DNA of 64,000 nucleotides from Leptospira kanakyensis (GTDB lineage Bacteria; Spirochaetota; Leptospiria; Leptospirales; Leptospiraceae). A model generated the notes under the pieces. That model ran no database searches and had not been told where the DNA came from. It worked only from the letters and a program-made list of their open reading frames with translations. Below are positions 52,803-61,332 of the stretch, piece after piece. The number at the start of each line of letters is the position of its first letter. Within the stretch, counting starts at the first letter, position 1. Location: NCBI RefSeq assembly GCF_004769235.1, contig NZ_RQFG01000005.1:248001-312000 (forward strand). The letters are read 5' to 3'. Position numbers and translations under genes: made by a program.

Positions 52803-54017
52803 ATGAATTGGAAATTTAGAATCCGAAAACCACAAACTGGAACGGCCCTCAGTTGGGAGTTGTATTTTCCACCGGGAACTGCTACCTGGGTTGGTGATAA
52901 AGTAAAACAAATTTTGAATTCGGTTCCTTTACCGAACCAACCAGAACCAAATATCCGTGTATTTTCAGAAAAAATCAAATTAGAAAATACAAATTCCCAT
53001 CAAATCGCCTATCTTTTGTTTCATGGTCTATTCATCCGAGACCTTCGCCTTGTGATTGGACGCACAACAGATTGGGACAAATCTTCTGATCTAAGGGAAG
53101 AAGAGTGGGACCGGATCCTTACGGAATCTGTTCCCATCGCAAAACCATTGTTTTCTGATCCAAATACAAAATTTTACGAAATCAAAGAAAACCTTCATAT
53201 CAGTTATTTTGAAGATGAAATTACTGTTTCCTTATCTCTCCTTGGAGAACCAGGATACAAACGTGGGATCAAAGCAAATTTTCCGACGAGTGCACCTGTT
53301 CCAGAAGACTTAACACAAATACTAATCCAACAGTGTTTGAATCATTTTTTAATACCCAAAAAAGATATTGTCGCACTTTATGTTCCGTTTGCCGGGACAT
53401 TAACTTTTGCCACCGAATGGGCGTTACAAGAAGAAAATTTCCCACTTTTATCATTACCTAGAGATTTTATATTTTTTAAACTGAATCTTTTCCCAGAAAA
53501 ATCATTCGAACATTTCAAAAAGAAAAGAAAAGAGACTTTTTTAACTTCAGAGCTACATTCCACACCCATTGTCATCCAAGACACTGATCCTGCTTTAGAA
53601 AGTTACTGGGCAGAAGAATTCAAACGTTGGAAAAAAATAATCAAAGTAGAAAATTGGGATCATAGTATCTCTGATTTTTTTAGAACCTTTCCTGTTTTGC
53701 CCGAAGGGAATTCTGATTCTTCCCATTATTTTTTACCTTTGAACCCTCCTTACGGACTTCGTAAACATGAACGAACGGGCCCAGAAGAGAAACTCTATTC
53801 CAAAATTGGGAAACGATTGGAAGAACTTCTCAAACTAACCAAAAACCAACCCAAGTTATTTGGATTTATCCTTTGCCCCACAGAAGAAAAATGGAGTGAT
53901 TGTATGAGAGAACTCCGTAATTTCAATAAAAAAACAATCCATGTCACTCATGGTGGGATCGACTTACGAGTATTATACTTTCATTCGGAGGGAAGACTTG
54001 AAAGACGTTCAAATTGA
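52803..54017 (+). CDS. Divergent RlmL/RlmK-like RNA methyltransferase
   Basis: The 404-residue protein resembles UPF0020/RlmL-type guanine-N2 methyltransferases in layout: an N-terminal region that could be a THUMP-like domain, [23 protein letters not shown] in the middle, then a Rossmann fold with [15 protein letters not shown] where homologues have DPxCGSGTxxIEAA, and the catalytic LNPPYGLR motif. The SAM loop is degenerate (the GSGT is AGTL), so activity is uncertain. The 3' end overlaps ung by 20 nt. If active it would methylate 23S rRNA. Confidence 0.6.
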   Translation: MNWKFRIRKPQTGTALSWELYFPPGTATWVGDKVKQILNSVPLPNQPEPNIRVFSEKIKLENTNSHQIAYLLFHGLFIRDLRLVIGRTTDWDKSSDLREEEWDRILTESVPIAKPLFSDPNTKFYEIKENLHISYFEDEITVSLSLLGEPGYKRGIKANFPTSAPVPEDLTQILIQQCLNHFLIPKKDIVALYVPFAGTLTFATEWALQEENFPLLSLPRDFIFFKLNLFPEKSFEHFKKKRKETFLTSELHSTPIVIQDTDPALESYWAEEFKRWKKIIKVENWDHSISDFFRTFPVLPEGNSDSSHYFLPLNPPYGLRKHERTGPEEKLYSKIGKRLEELLKLTKNQPKLFGFILCPTEEKWSDCMRELRNFNKKTIHVTHGGIDLRVLYFHSEGRLERRSN

Positions 54018-54663
54018 ACCAGGTTGGAAAGAAGTCCTTCAATCCGAATTTGAAAAACCATATTTTTCTACCTTAAGGGAATGGATCAGGGAAGAATATA
54101 AATCTAAGGTTGTTTACCCACCTGCAAAATTAATTTTTAACGCTTTTGACTCTTGTCCCTTTGATAAAGTGAAAGTTGTCATCCTTGGCCAAGATCCTTA
54201 CCACGGCCCAGGGCAGGCCCATGGACTTTGTTTTTCTGTAAATGATGGTGTTCCCTTTCCTCCTTCTTTACAAAATATATTTAAAGAAATTGGGGAAGAC
54301 ATACAAAAACCCATTCCTAAAACAGGGAACCTCACACGCTGGGCAAACCAAGGTGTACTTCTGTTAAATGCTACTCTTACAGTTCAAAAAGATAAAGCAG
54401 GGTCTCACCAAAACAAAGGTTGGGAAGTATTTACTGACGCAACCATCCGTATCTTGGCTGAAAAAAAATCTAACATTGTGTTTTTGTTATGGGGATCTTT
54501 TGCACAGAAAAAAGAGATCCTCATCCCACCAAACAAACACTATGTGTTAAAATCAGCGCACCCTTCCCCACTCTCGGCTTACAGAGGATTTTTAGGAAAC
54601 AAACATTTCTCAAAAACAAATGAGTATTTAGTTTCCCAAGGAAAAGAACCCATTGACTGGTAA
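53998..54663 (+). CDS. ung: Uracil-DNA glycosylase
   Basis: The 221-residue enzyme removes uracil from DNA in base-excision repair. The catalytic water-activating Asp is D66 in [13 protein letters not shown], and the C-terminal [11 protein letters not shown] loop holds the catalytic His. Length matches E. coli Ung. The start is a TTG at 53998 with a perfect GGAGG (53987-53991) 6 nt upstream. An upstream ATG at 53941 would add 19 residues without homology and was rejected. The start lies inside the preceding gene (20-nt overlap). Confidence 0.96.
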   Translation: MKDVQIEPGWKEVLQSEFEKPYFSTLREWIREEYKSKVVYPPAKLIFNAFDSCPFDKVKVVILGQDPYHGPGQAHGLCFSVNDGVPFPPSLQNIFKEIGEDIQKPIPKTGNLTRWANQGVLLLNATLTVQKDKAGSHQNKGWEVFTDATIRILAEKKSNIVFLLWGSFAQKKEILIPPNKHYVLKSAHPSPLSAYRGFLGNKHFSKTNEYLVSQGKEPIDW

Positions 54664-55540
54664 TGAGAAAAAAGGATATTTTTACGTTTTCCTAACAGGA
54701 GTTTTTTTTGCTTTTGAGGTCATCGGTTTCAAAGAAATCTTTAGGAAGTACAATACAGAACCTGAGATAGCTGCTCTATTTGGAGTGGGATTTGCTTTTA
54801 TCATTGTAACTCCTTATTTTTTATTTTCCAAAAAAAGACAATCCAAAGTCATCACTACCATCAAACGGGATGGACTCATTTTAACGTTAGGAACCATCTC
54901 CAATGCCATCGGGATTGTTTTGTATTATTATGCTCTCAGACAAACAGATTTAGGACCATCTGCCATCCTGATCAAAACCACTGTTCTTTATAACGTGTTA
55001 CTGGGAGTATTTTTCTTAGGCGAAAAATTAAAAGGGAGAGAAGTCTTCGGTATTTTGATTGCCGTTCTTGGAATTTATATGATCTCCACTTTACAAGGCC
55101 AGATCAAATTAGTTTCGGCATTTTTGATTTTACTTAGTGCCTTTCTCTTTGCGATCCAAAGTTATATGATCAAAAAATACATTCCTGAAATTTTGGGACT
55201 TGAGTATGCTTACTTACGTCTTTTCCTCCTGAGTATATTTTTCTTTTTATACTCTTTATACATTGGCTCATTCCATATTCCAAATATTTCAGTCATAGTC
55301 ATCCTTGGATTATTTTCATTACTAGGGTATTTTTTAGGACGAGCCTTTTATTTTGAAGCACACAACCATTTACCTATTAGTAAACTCAATGCCACACTCT
55401 TGATAGAACCCATTTTTTTAATGTTTGTTGGAATTTTGTTTATGAAGGAACCATTTGATAGTCAAAAATTAATTGGTGCAGGTTTTATCCTTCTGGGATT
55501 GTATTTGATTGTTTTTCATAAAAAGAAGGTGAAACCATGA
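54653..55540 (+). CDS. DMT/EamA-family permease
   Basis: The 295-residue protein has ten membrane helices arranged as two EamA repeats, with [18 protein letters not shown] as a family-type phrase. It likely exports a small metabolite, not predictable. The start is a TTG at 54653, inside the ung gene by 11 nt, with AAGGA about 10 nt upstream. The ATG at 54663 is out of frame. Its stop overlaps the next start in an ATGA arrangement. Confidence 0.82.
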   Translation: MTGNEKKGYFYVFLTGVFFAFEVIGFKEIFRKYNTEPEIAALFGVGFAFIIVTPYFLFSKKRQSKVITTIKRDGLILTLGTISNAIGIVLYYYALRQTDLGPSAILIKTTVLYNVLLGVFFLGEKLKGREVFGILIAVLGIYMISTLQGQIKLVSAFLILLSAFLFAIQSYMIKKYIPEILGLEYAYLRLFLLSIFFFLYSLYIGSFHIPNISVIVILGLFSLLGYFLGRAFYFEAHNHLPISKLNATLLIEPIFLMFVGILFMKEPFDSQKLIGAGFILLGLYLIVFHKKKVKP

Positions 55541-55833
55541 GAGAAAAACCAACCAACCTGACAACTATCGAAATTCAAAACCTACTAGATACTTACCAAG
55601 AATGGAAACTGGAAACAAAGGATGGTGATTCTTTTTTTTACTTTGAAAAAGAATTCCCCTCATTCAAAGAAGCATTTGTTTTTATCACAAAACTAGCATT
55701 AATTTCTGAATCTCTAGACCACCATGCTGAAATTTGGAATGTTTACAACAAACTGCGAATCAAACTTTTTACGCATGATACAAATTCACTAACGACAAAA
55801 GATAAACAATTCATCACCCAACTGATGGCATAA
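55537..55833 (+). CDS. Pterin-4-alpha-carbinolamine dehydratase
   Basis: The 98-residue protein is a member of the PCD/DCoH family. The active-site motif is DHHAEIWNVYNK, followed by KLFTHDTNSLTTKD. The enzyme dehydrates 4a-hydroxy-tetrahydropterin, and in bacteria some members help recycle pterin for phenylalanine hydroxylase or act in molybdopterin-related pathways. No hydroxylase gene is near. Translation is coupled to the permease gene upstream (ATGA), and a terminator follows. Confidence 0.92.
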   Translation: MREKPTNLTTIEIQNLLDTYQEWKLETKDGDSFFYFEKEFPSFKEAFVFITKLALISESLDHHAEIWNVYNKLRIKLFTHDTNSLTTKDKQFITQLMA

Positions 55834-55835
55834 AA

Positions 55836-55866
55836 AAAGCCGGGGTTGGAAACCAACTCCGGCTTT
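55836..55866. terminator. Bidirectional terminator between the PCD gene and ompL1
   Basis: A 14-bp stem, AAAGCCGGGGTTGG with CCAACTCCGGCTTT, closes on a 3-nt AAA loop, with one G-T pair. T-runs flank it in both senses (TTTC on one side, seven A on the other, which read as U leftward). It serves the convergent PCD and ompL1 genes. Confidence 0.9.
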
Positions 55867-55889
55867 CGTCTGATCAGTAAAAAAACTGA

Positions 55890-56816
55890 TTAGATTTCGA
55901 GTTTGTAACCTACACGGTAAGTTTGTCCACCGATTACTACTGGGTAAGCAACCCAAGGAGCAAGAGCAGAAGCACCACCGATAGAAGAAACTCCACCCAC
56001 TCCCATTCCTGCAGAAAGAATAGTTTCTAGTTCGAAGAAAAGGTGACCTTTGTCAGTTACTTTTGTTTGTGCACCTACGAGCCAGTTGAGACCGATCCCG
56101 CTAGCACCAAAACGTACGTTTTCTTTGTGGATTCCTGGACTTGGAGCATCACCAAGAAGTGTTCCACCACCAGCACCTAACAATGGACCACCGTTACGTC
56201 CCATCCCTGCAGTAAAACTTTCTAATGCTGGGTTGTTGATTGTTCCAGAAACTCCCCACCATCCTTGGAAGTAGTTCACACCAGCTCCCACGTAGATTGC
56301 TGTGTCATTTGCTGCATTGTATAATTTGATACCAAGGTAAGTTGGTACAGTCCAAGCAGTATAGTGCCACTCTTGGTCTAACCATTTGTATCCCATAACT
56401 GTAGAAGACGTCTCACCACCAGCGATTTTAGTAGTGTAGTTAACGTTGATTCTCCAGAAAAGGCTATTGATTCCAAAGATCCCTTCTTTTTCGTAACCTA
56501 CGTTAAGGTTACCACCGACCATAGCTCCGCTAGTTTTTGCACCTACCGCACCACCAGTCGTTCTCTTTAAGCTGATCAATGTGTTTTCTGCATAGATTGC
56601 TTTTTGAGGTGTTCCGTAAGGTTGGCCAGAAGCTGTAACTCTGGGTTGGCCAGAATCAAGACCATCTTTAGTGATGGTTCCACCGAGTTGAGCTAGGTCA
56701 AATTGAGCTCCAAGACCGATCATAAAATAAGAACGAGGACCAGATTGTGCGCTTAAGCTACCAGCTAAGCACAATAATAAGAACCCCATCATTCCAAAAC
56801 GTAGAGATTTCAGCAT
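55890..56816 (-). CDS. ompL1: Outer-membrane porin OmpL1
   Basis: The 308-residue protein matches the leptospiral porin OmpL1. The near-start phrase LAQLGGTITKDGLDS, the middle RTTGGAVGAKTSGAMVGGN, NYFQGWWG, and the end TDKGHLFFELETILSAG and VIGGQTYRVGYKLEI are all diagnostic. A signal peptide is cleaved after LSA (about residue 23). The protein is a beta barrel in the outer membrane. It is slightly shorter than the pathogen form (about 320), with differences mainly in surface loops. A strong leftward promoter and a long leader precede it, and a bidirectional terminator follows. Confidence 0.95.
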   Translation of the reverse strand: MLKSLRFGMMGFLLLCLAGSLSAQSGPRSYFMIGLGAQFDLAQLGGTITKDGLDSGQPRVTASGQPYGTPQKAIYAENTLISLKRTTGGAVGAKTSGAMVGGNLNVGYEKEGIFGINSLFWRINVNYTTKIAGGETSSTVMGYKWLDQEWHYTAWTVPTYLGIKLYNAANDTAIYVGAGVNYFQGWWGVSGTINNPALESFTAGMGRNGGPLLGAGGGTLLGDAPSPGIHKENVRFGASGIGLNWLVGAQTKVTDKGHLFFELETILSAGMGVGGVSSIGGASALAPWVAYPVVIGGQTYRVGYKLEI

Positions 56817-56825
56817 TGATGATTA

Positions 56826-56942
56826 CTCCTTAGTGAGTTGTTTCCTGAATTTTTTTCGTACCTGTGGACAAACGAATGCAAGTGAGCAGTCGTTCGTACC
56901 GACAATTGCAATGAAACTAGTGCTTCTCATAGGATTTGTCAA
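56826..56942 (-). promoter_or_regulatory. ompL1 promoter and leader
   Basis: Read leftward, TTGACA (bases 56937-56942) and TAGTTT (56914-56919) are -35 and -10 boxes exactly 17 bp apart. The ribosome site AAGGAG (56826-56831) is 9 nt from the ATG. The resulting leader is about 90 nt. It contains two direct copies of TTCGTACC (56855-56862 and 56893-56900), 38 bp apart, and a possible ACGAA/TTCGT hairpin, which may bind a regulator or shape the leader. Confidence 0.65.
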
Positions 56943-56991
56943 ATAAAATTGTTAAATCTTAACGAAAATTGTGTTAAATGTGGTAATTCGA

Positions 56992-57561
56992 ATGAGTCTA
57001 ACGCCGTCTAAGCAACTTTTCCTTATTTGCAGATTAATCTTGCTTTTTGTTCTGTTTTCCACCGATCTCTCTCCTAAAGAAAGGAAGGTAATTCGTTTTT
57101 CAGGCGAATTGGTGCGTTGGGAGGCACAGAGCCCGGAACCACAATTCCGCTATTTGGACAGCACGAGCCTTCGTGAAAAAACCATATTTTGTGATGCCGA
57201 TACCATGCGCCTAGCATTGGGAAATCAGCCTTACGAAAAACGCCATATTGAAGGAAAGGCCACACAAGTTTCACCCACCTCAGACATTTGGCTCTGTGTT
57301 GGGAAACCGCATATCTTCCAAAAATACCAAGTCTCCGTGAATTCTCCTAGTTCTCAGGGAAAAAGGATCCAGGGACAGGTCATCGAGGCCGATGGAGAAA
57401 CAGGCCAAATCGTCTATCTTGTCCGAGGGAGACGGTCTTACATGACCATAGAGCCTTCCCTTGCCAAGGAAATGGCGGAATCCCTTTCCCGAATGCAAAC
57501 CGTGGAAATCGATGGGGACTACCATTACGACAGGATCAAACGATATTACATCAAAGACTGA
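56992..57561 (+). CDS. Exported protein of unknown function
   Basis: The 189-residue protein has an N-terminal hydrophobic signal (about residues 9-23) and then a soluble domain rich in charged and aromatic residues, including IRFSGELVRWEAQ at the start and EIDGDYHYDRIKRYYIKD at the end. I do not recognise a family. The ATG at 56992 is preferred; upstream GTG codons in frame (from 56971) would lengthen the signal peptide. It is divergent from ompL1 and 37 nt upstream of carA in the same direction. Confidence 0.55.
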   Translation: MSLTPSKQLFLICRLILLFVLFSTDLSPKERKVIRFSGELVRWEAQSPEPQFRYLDSTSLREKTIFCDADTMRLALGNQPYEKRHIEGKATQVSPTSDIWLCVGKPHIFQKYQVSVNSPSSQGKRIQGQVIEADGETGQIVYLVRGRRSYMTIEPSLAKEMAESLSRMQTVEIDGDYHYDRIKRYYIKD

Positions 57562-57598
57562 TGAATTTTTGTTCGTCATTAGGACCTGATTCTTTGGA

Positions 57599-58693
57599 AT
57601 GGATTTGATGCAGGCTTTTTTGGTTTTAGCAAACGGAACGGTCATGAAGGGCCGATCCTTCGGTGCAAATAAGAATTCGATTGGCGAGGTAGTCTTCAAT
57701 ACCTCTATGGCGGGATATCAGGAAATCATCACTGATCCTTCTTATAAAGGCCAACTCGTGACCCTAACCTACCCCATGATTGGGAACTATGGAATCAATC
57801 CAGACGATATGGAATCAGACAAGATCCAAGCTTCTGGACTCATTGTCAAAGAATATGTAAAACGACCTTCCAACTTCCAATCCAAAGAAACACTCAGTGA
57901 GTTTCTCATTCGATTTGGGGTTCCTGCCATTGAAGGGATTGATACACGAAAGCTAACACGCATTATTCGAAATTCTGGAGCAATGTCTTGCGGAATTTTT
58001 ATCAGCGAAACTTATGAAGATTCTTTTTTGGAAGCAGTGAAAAATGCACCTTCCATGGAAGGCCAAGATCTAGCACAAGTGGTGACTTGTGAAAAACCAT
58101 ATTTGTTTGGAGCTCATTCACCTAGTAAATTCAAACTTGCTGTTTATGATTTTGGAATCAAAAGAAATATCTTAAAACTTCTCGACTCAGCTGGATTCAA
58201 TGTACATGTTTTTCCTGCGAAAACCAAAGCAGAAGATTTGTTAAAAGATGGATTTGATGCCTATTTCCTATCCAATGGACCGGGAGATCCTGCCCCCCTT
58301 GACTATGCAATTTCATCGGCAAAAGCCATCATGGATGCCAAAAAACCACTTTTTGGAATCTGTTTAGGGCACCAAATCATTGGACTTGCATTGGGCAAAA
58401 AGACAGCCAAACTAAAGTTTGGTCACAGAGGTGGGAACCATCCTGTCCGAAACGAAGAAACGGGAAAAATTGAAATCACTTCCCAGAACCATGGCTTTCA
58501 TGTGTTAGGTGAATCTTCTAGCGATATGCCGATTACAAGAATCAATTTATTCGACAATACAGTGGCAGGTCTCAAAACCAAGGGTTTACCGGTAATGGCA
58601 GTTCAATACCACCCAGAAGCTTGCCCTGGACCTCACGATTCCGCTTATCATTTCCAAGAATTTTATACTATGGTAGAATCCTCCAAATCCTAG
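57599..58693 (+). CDS. carA: Carbamoyl-phosphate synthase, small subunit
   Basis: The 364-residue subunit supplies ammonia from glutamine for carbamoyl phosphate, used for pyrimidine and arginine synthesis. The N-terminal domain has [17 protein letters not shown]. The class I glutaminase has the nucleophile C255 in GICLGHQ and the His/Glu pair in VQYHPEA. The start at 57599 and an ATG 9 nt later are both possible; the later one has GGA at the right distance. No carB is adjacent, so the large subunit is encoded elsewhere. Confidence 0.95.
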   Translation: MDLMQAFLVLANGTVMKGRSFGANKNSIGEVVFNTSMAGYQEIITDPSYKGQLVTLTYPMIGNYGINPDDMESDKIQASGLIVKEYVKRPSNFQSKETLSEFLIRFGVPAIEGIDTRKLTRIIRNSGAMSCGIFISETYEDSFLEAVKNAPSMEGQDLAQVVTCEKPYLFGAHSPSKFKLAVYDFGIKRNILKLLDSAGFNVHVFPAKTKAEDLLKDGFDAYFLSNGPGDPAPLDYAISSAKAIMDAKKPLFGICLGHQIIGLALGKKTAKLKFGHRGGNHPVRNEETGKIEITSQNHGFHVLGESSSDMPITRINLFDNTVAGLKTKGLPVMAVQYHPEACPGPHDSAYHFQEFYTMVESSKS

Positions 58694-58721
58694 ACTTAGG
58701 TCAAATAAGGGAGGCAAATTC

Positions 58722-58907
58722 ATGTCATACAATGAAGATAAAAATTTCTGGGGAATTCCTTACGGAACCGAAATCTCAGCAGAAGCTTTTGTAAAAGATA
58801 TCTGGGATCCTAGCACAGAGGAAATCCTTACACCAAAACAATTTTTTGGTCTTGGTTGGGGGATCAACCTACATGCCCTGGGTCGAAGAGTGGGCGTGAT
58901 CAAATAA
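58722..58907 (+). CDS. Small DUF5808-like protein
   Basis: The 61-residue protein ends with TPKQFFGLGWGINLHALGRR, which resembles the DUF5808 motif (KRFGLGWTLNF). The function of that domain is unknown. A perfect GGGAGG lies 7 nt upstream of the ATG, so it is probably translated. It follows carA by 28 nt. The last 39 nt overlap the convergent DUF1574-like gene. Confidence 0.6.
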   Translation: MSYNEDKNFWGIPYGTEISAEAFVKDIWDPSTEEILTPKQFFGLGWGINLHALGRRVGVIK

Positions 58908-59912
58908 AGCGCTTTTTAAAATTAGAGACAACACATCTCTTCCTTTTTGGTTGAGATGGGTTAAGTCCGCAAAATACTGATACTGATCTAAAAACACAGA
59001 TCGAAAATCAAATACGGCAACCTGCTCTTTGTTAAAATCTGCGGTTACCGTTTTAAAAATCTCATCACTGACAACATTAGCATTCGTTTGAAGGATGTCT
59101 TTTTCCATTTTTGGCGAAAATGGAATTCTAAGAAAAACAACTTTCACTTTTTTTTCCGTCCATAGTTTTGCAAGTTCACGCCATATGGTCACAGAAAGTT
59201 CTCGTTTCCCCGCTAGAACTAAGGAACTCTTATCTGGGAATTCTTCTTCCTCTTGCAAACTTGGGTCTTCACCAATTGATTTCCATACCCAAGAACCTTG
59301 TCTTTGTTCCATACTTTCCCTAATGTATAAAAACTCTTGTTTCCTTCTCGTTACATCGGCCTGTGCAGCCGGGTCATAAACCAATCGATTTAAATTTGAA
59401 CTTAGTCCGAAATAAGGGAATACAAGAATTACGATCTTCCAACTTAGATCCGTTAGGTTAGTGAAATATGCTTTTCGAACTAATGGATGGATGATACTTT
59501 CTTTTGTTAAATTTCCAAAGGAATAAAACAATTGCCGATTCGCATCGGTCACTGAGTTTTTACTAGTATTTAATGGAGAAAGATTCACATACACTTTTCT
59601 TAGTTTGGGAAGTTGGTGGATGAGTTCTAAGGAATCAACAAGGATTCCCTCTGGTTGTTGGCTAGGTTTAGGAAAGTATAAAATATCTTCCGAAGACAGG
59701 CCTTCGACTTCTGCAAAAAAATCAGGAGAGATTCCACTGACGATCTGACTATCTCCTAAAACTAAAATTTTTGCCTCCTTATTGATTTTTCTAGTTTTGG
59801 ACAAATACCAATAAGAAGAAGTGGTTTCACAATAAGGAATAAACCATCCCCATGTTAGGTGCATAAAAATAGAGATCAAAAACAATGTGAATATAAAATA
59901 ACGAATTTTCAT
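58869..59912 (-). CDS. Membrane-anchored SGNH-like protein (DUF1574-like)
   Basis: The 347-residue protein has an N-terminal membrane anchor (about 5-23) and an SGNH-like periplasmic domain, with the nucleophile region LVLGDSQIVSG and the Asp/His region ADLTHLNQKGRDVL. It appears to match leptospiral DUF1574 proteins, which are often paired with MBOAT acyltransferases, as AlgJ/AlgX are with AlgI. A role in acetylating an exported sugar or lipid is inferred. It starts 9 nt after the MBOAT gene stop in the same leftward operon. Confidence 0.7.
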   Translation of the reverse strand: MKIRYFIFTLFLISIFMHLTWGWFIPYCETTSSYWYLSKTRKINKEAKILVLGDSQIVSGISPDFFAEVEGLSSEDILYFPKPSQQPEGILVDSLELIHQLPKLRKVYVNLSPLNTSKNSVTDANRQLFYSFGNLTKESIIHPLVRKAYFTNLTDLSWKIVILVFPYFGLSSNLNRLVYDPAAQADVTRRKQEFLYIRESMEQRQGSWVWKSIGEDPSLQEEEEFPDKSSLVLAGKRELSVTIWRELAKLWTEKKVKVVFLRIPFSPKMEKDILQTNANVVSDEIFKTVTADFNKEQVAVFDFRSVFLDQYQYFADLTHLNQKGRDVLSLILKSALFDHAHSSTQGM

Positions 59913-59921
59913 AAATTTAAT

Positions 59922-61319
59922 TTAAAATTGAAAATAGAAAAAATCCTGTTTCCCAAAAGGGGAAAATAACGAAAACCAAAAGAACAAAAAAGCGAACAGA
60001 AAAAGAAATGAATATGGTTTGGTGGAGATAAAAAAAGTCGGACGTTCCGTACTTTTCCATTCTTGCCAAAAATCAAAAACAAATAAAGGAATCAAAGTGA
60101 TCACTATCATCATTGGGATGGATGAAAGTTTAGGAAAAAAAGATAGGTTTTCTAAAATCAATTTGGTTTCCGAGGGAGAATTGATTCGAAATAACAGTAA
60201 TCCCAGTGAAAAACTATAAAAGGTAAAAATAGTTCCAAGTATAGACTGAAGCCGGTTTCCTTGTTTCACTAAACCGAAATGTTTCTGACACCTATATAAA
60301 ACCAAACAAAGACCTAAATAAACTCCCCAAATCACAAACCCATACCCTGCTCCATGCCAAATTCCAGCAAGGAACCAAACAACCATAAGGTTTATATTTT
60401 CTCTAAAAAATCCATGTCTATTTCCACCTAACTTTATATATACGTAATCACGCAGCCAAGTAGAAAGAGAGATATGCCATTTGGACCAAAATTCAGCGGG
60501 ATTGGAGGAAAAAAATGGTCTTTTGAAATTGTTCATCAAACGAAAACCCATCATTTCGGCAAGACCCATCGCACAGAGAGAATATCCGAAAAAATCGGCA
60601 TAGATTTGGAAGGCAATGACAGGAGCTACGATCCATAAGATTCCAGGTTCTAAGGTTTCAAAACCTTTTGCATGAATTTCAACATACCTAGAAAAAGGAT
60701 CCGCAATGGTCGATTTGATAAACACTCCCCAAAGAAATAAAGAAATCCCATTCCAAATATTTTCTTTTAGAATGATTTGTTTCGATTCGATTTGCGGGAT
60801 CAGGTTACCCGGTCTTTCAATTGGCCCAAGTAATAAAAGTGGAAAAAATAAATCATAAATCGCAAAGGTAAAAAAGTTTTTACAAGGAAGAATTTTTTCA
60901 TCATAAACATCTATCAAATAACTAATGTTATGGAAGGTATAAAAGGAAATTCCTATAGGCAATAAAATTTCTGGTTTCCATTCCAAACCGGGAAACCCAA
61001 ACCCAACTTTTAAATCACCAAACAATTCCCAGACAAAAACAAAGTATTTAAAAACACCAAGATAAACTAAGTTAGCAGTGATCCCTAAAACAAAGGTTCT
61101 TTTCTTTGTTTTTCCAGTGAGAAGAGTGAGATACCTTCCGAGACTATAGTTAAAAACTACTGAAATAAAAAGTAAGAAGGTGGCATTTAGATTCCACTGA
61201 GAATAAAAATAAACCCCAAAAGAGAGGAGTAAATACTTACGTATCCTTTCCGTTGCAAAATAATAAATTAAATAGAATACTAAAAAATGCGATAAGAAGG
61301 AAATCGAATTAAATAACAC
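59922..61319 (-). CDS. MBOAT-family O-acyltransferase (AlgI-like)
   Basis: The 465-residue polytopic protein has about eleven membrane helices and the MBOAT active-site histidine in FLAGIWHGAGYGF. The phrases SYLIDVYDEKI, FFPLLLLGPIERPG and SLSTWLRDYVYIKLGG are AlgI-like. It moves acyl, probably acetyl, groups across the membrane to an acceptor in the periplasm, likely with the SGNH-like partner downstream. I chose the GTG at 61319, giving MLFNSISFL, the usual AlgI beginning. A longer frame from 61382 would overlap the upstream gene by 50 nt. Confidence 0.87.
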   Translation of the reverse strand: MLFNSISFLSHFLVFYLIYYFATERIRKYLLLSFGVYFYSQWNLNATFLLFISVVFNYSLGRYLTLLTGKTKKRTFVLGITANLVYLGVFKYFVFVWELFGDLKVGFGFPGLEWKPEILLPIGISFYTFHNISYLIDVYDEKILPCKNFFTFAIYDLFFPLLLLGPIERPGNLIPQIESKQIILKENIWNGISLFLWGVFIKSTIADPFSRYVEIHAKGFETLEPGILWIVAPVIAFQIYADFFGYSLCAMGLAEMMGFRLMNNFKRPFFSSNPAEFWSKWHISLSTWLRDYVYIKLGGNRHGFFRENINLMVVWFLAGIWHGAGYGFVIWGVYLGLCLVLYRCQKHFGLVKQGNRLQSILGTIFTFYSFSLGLLLFRINSPSETKLILENLSFFPKLSSIPMMIVITLIPLFVFDFWQEWKSTERPTFFISTKPYSFLFLFAFLFFWFSLFSPFGKQDFFYFQF

Positions 61320-61332
61320 GGCTGTTACTTGT

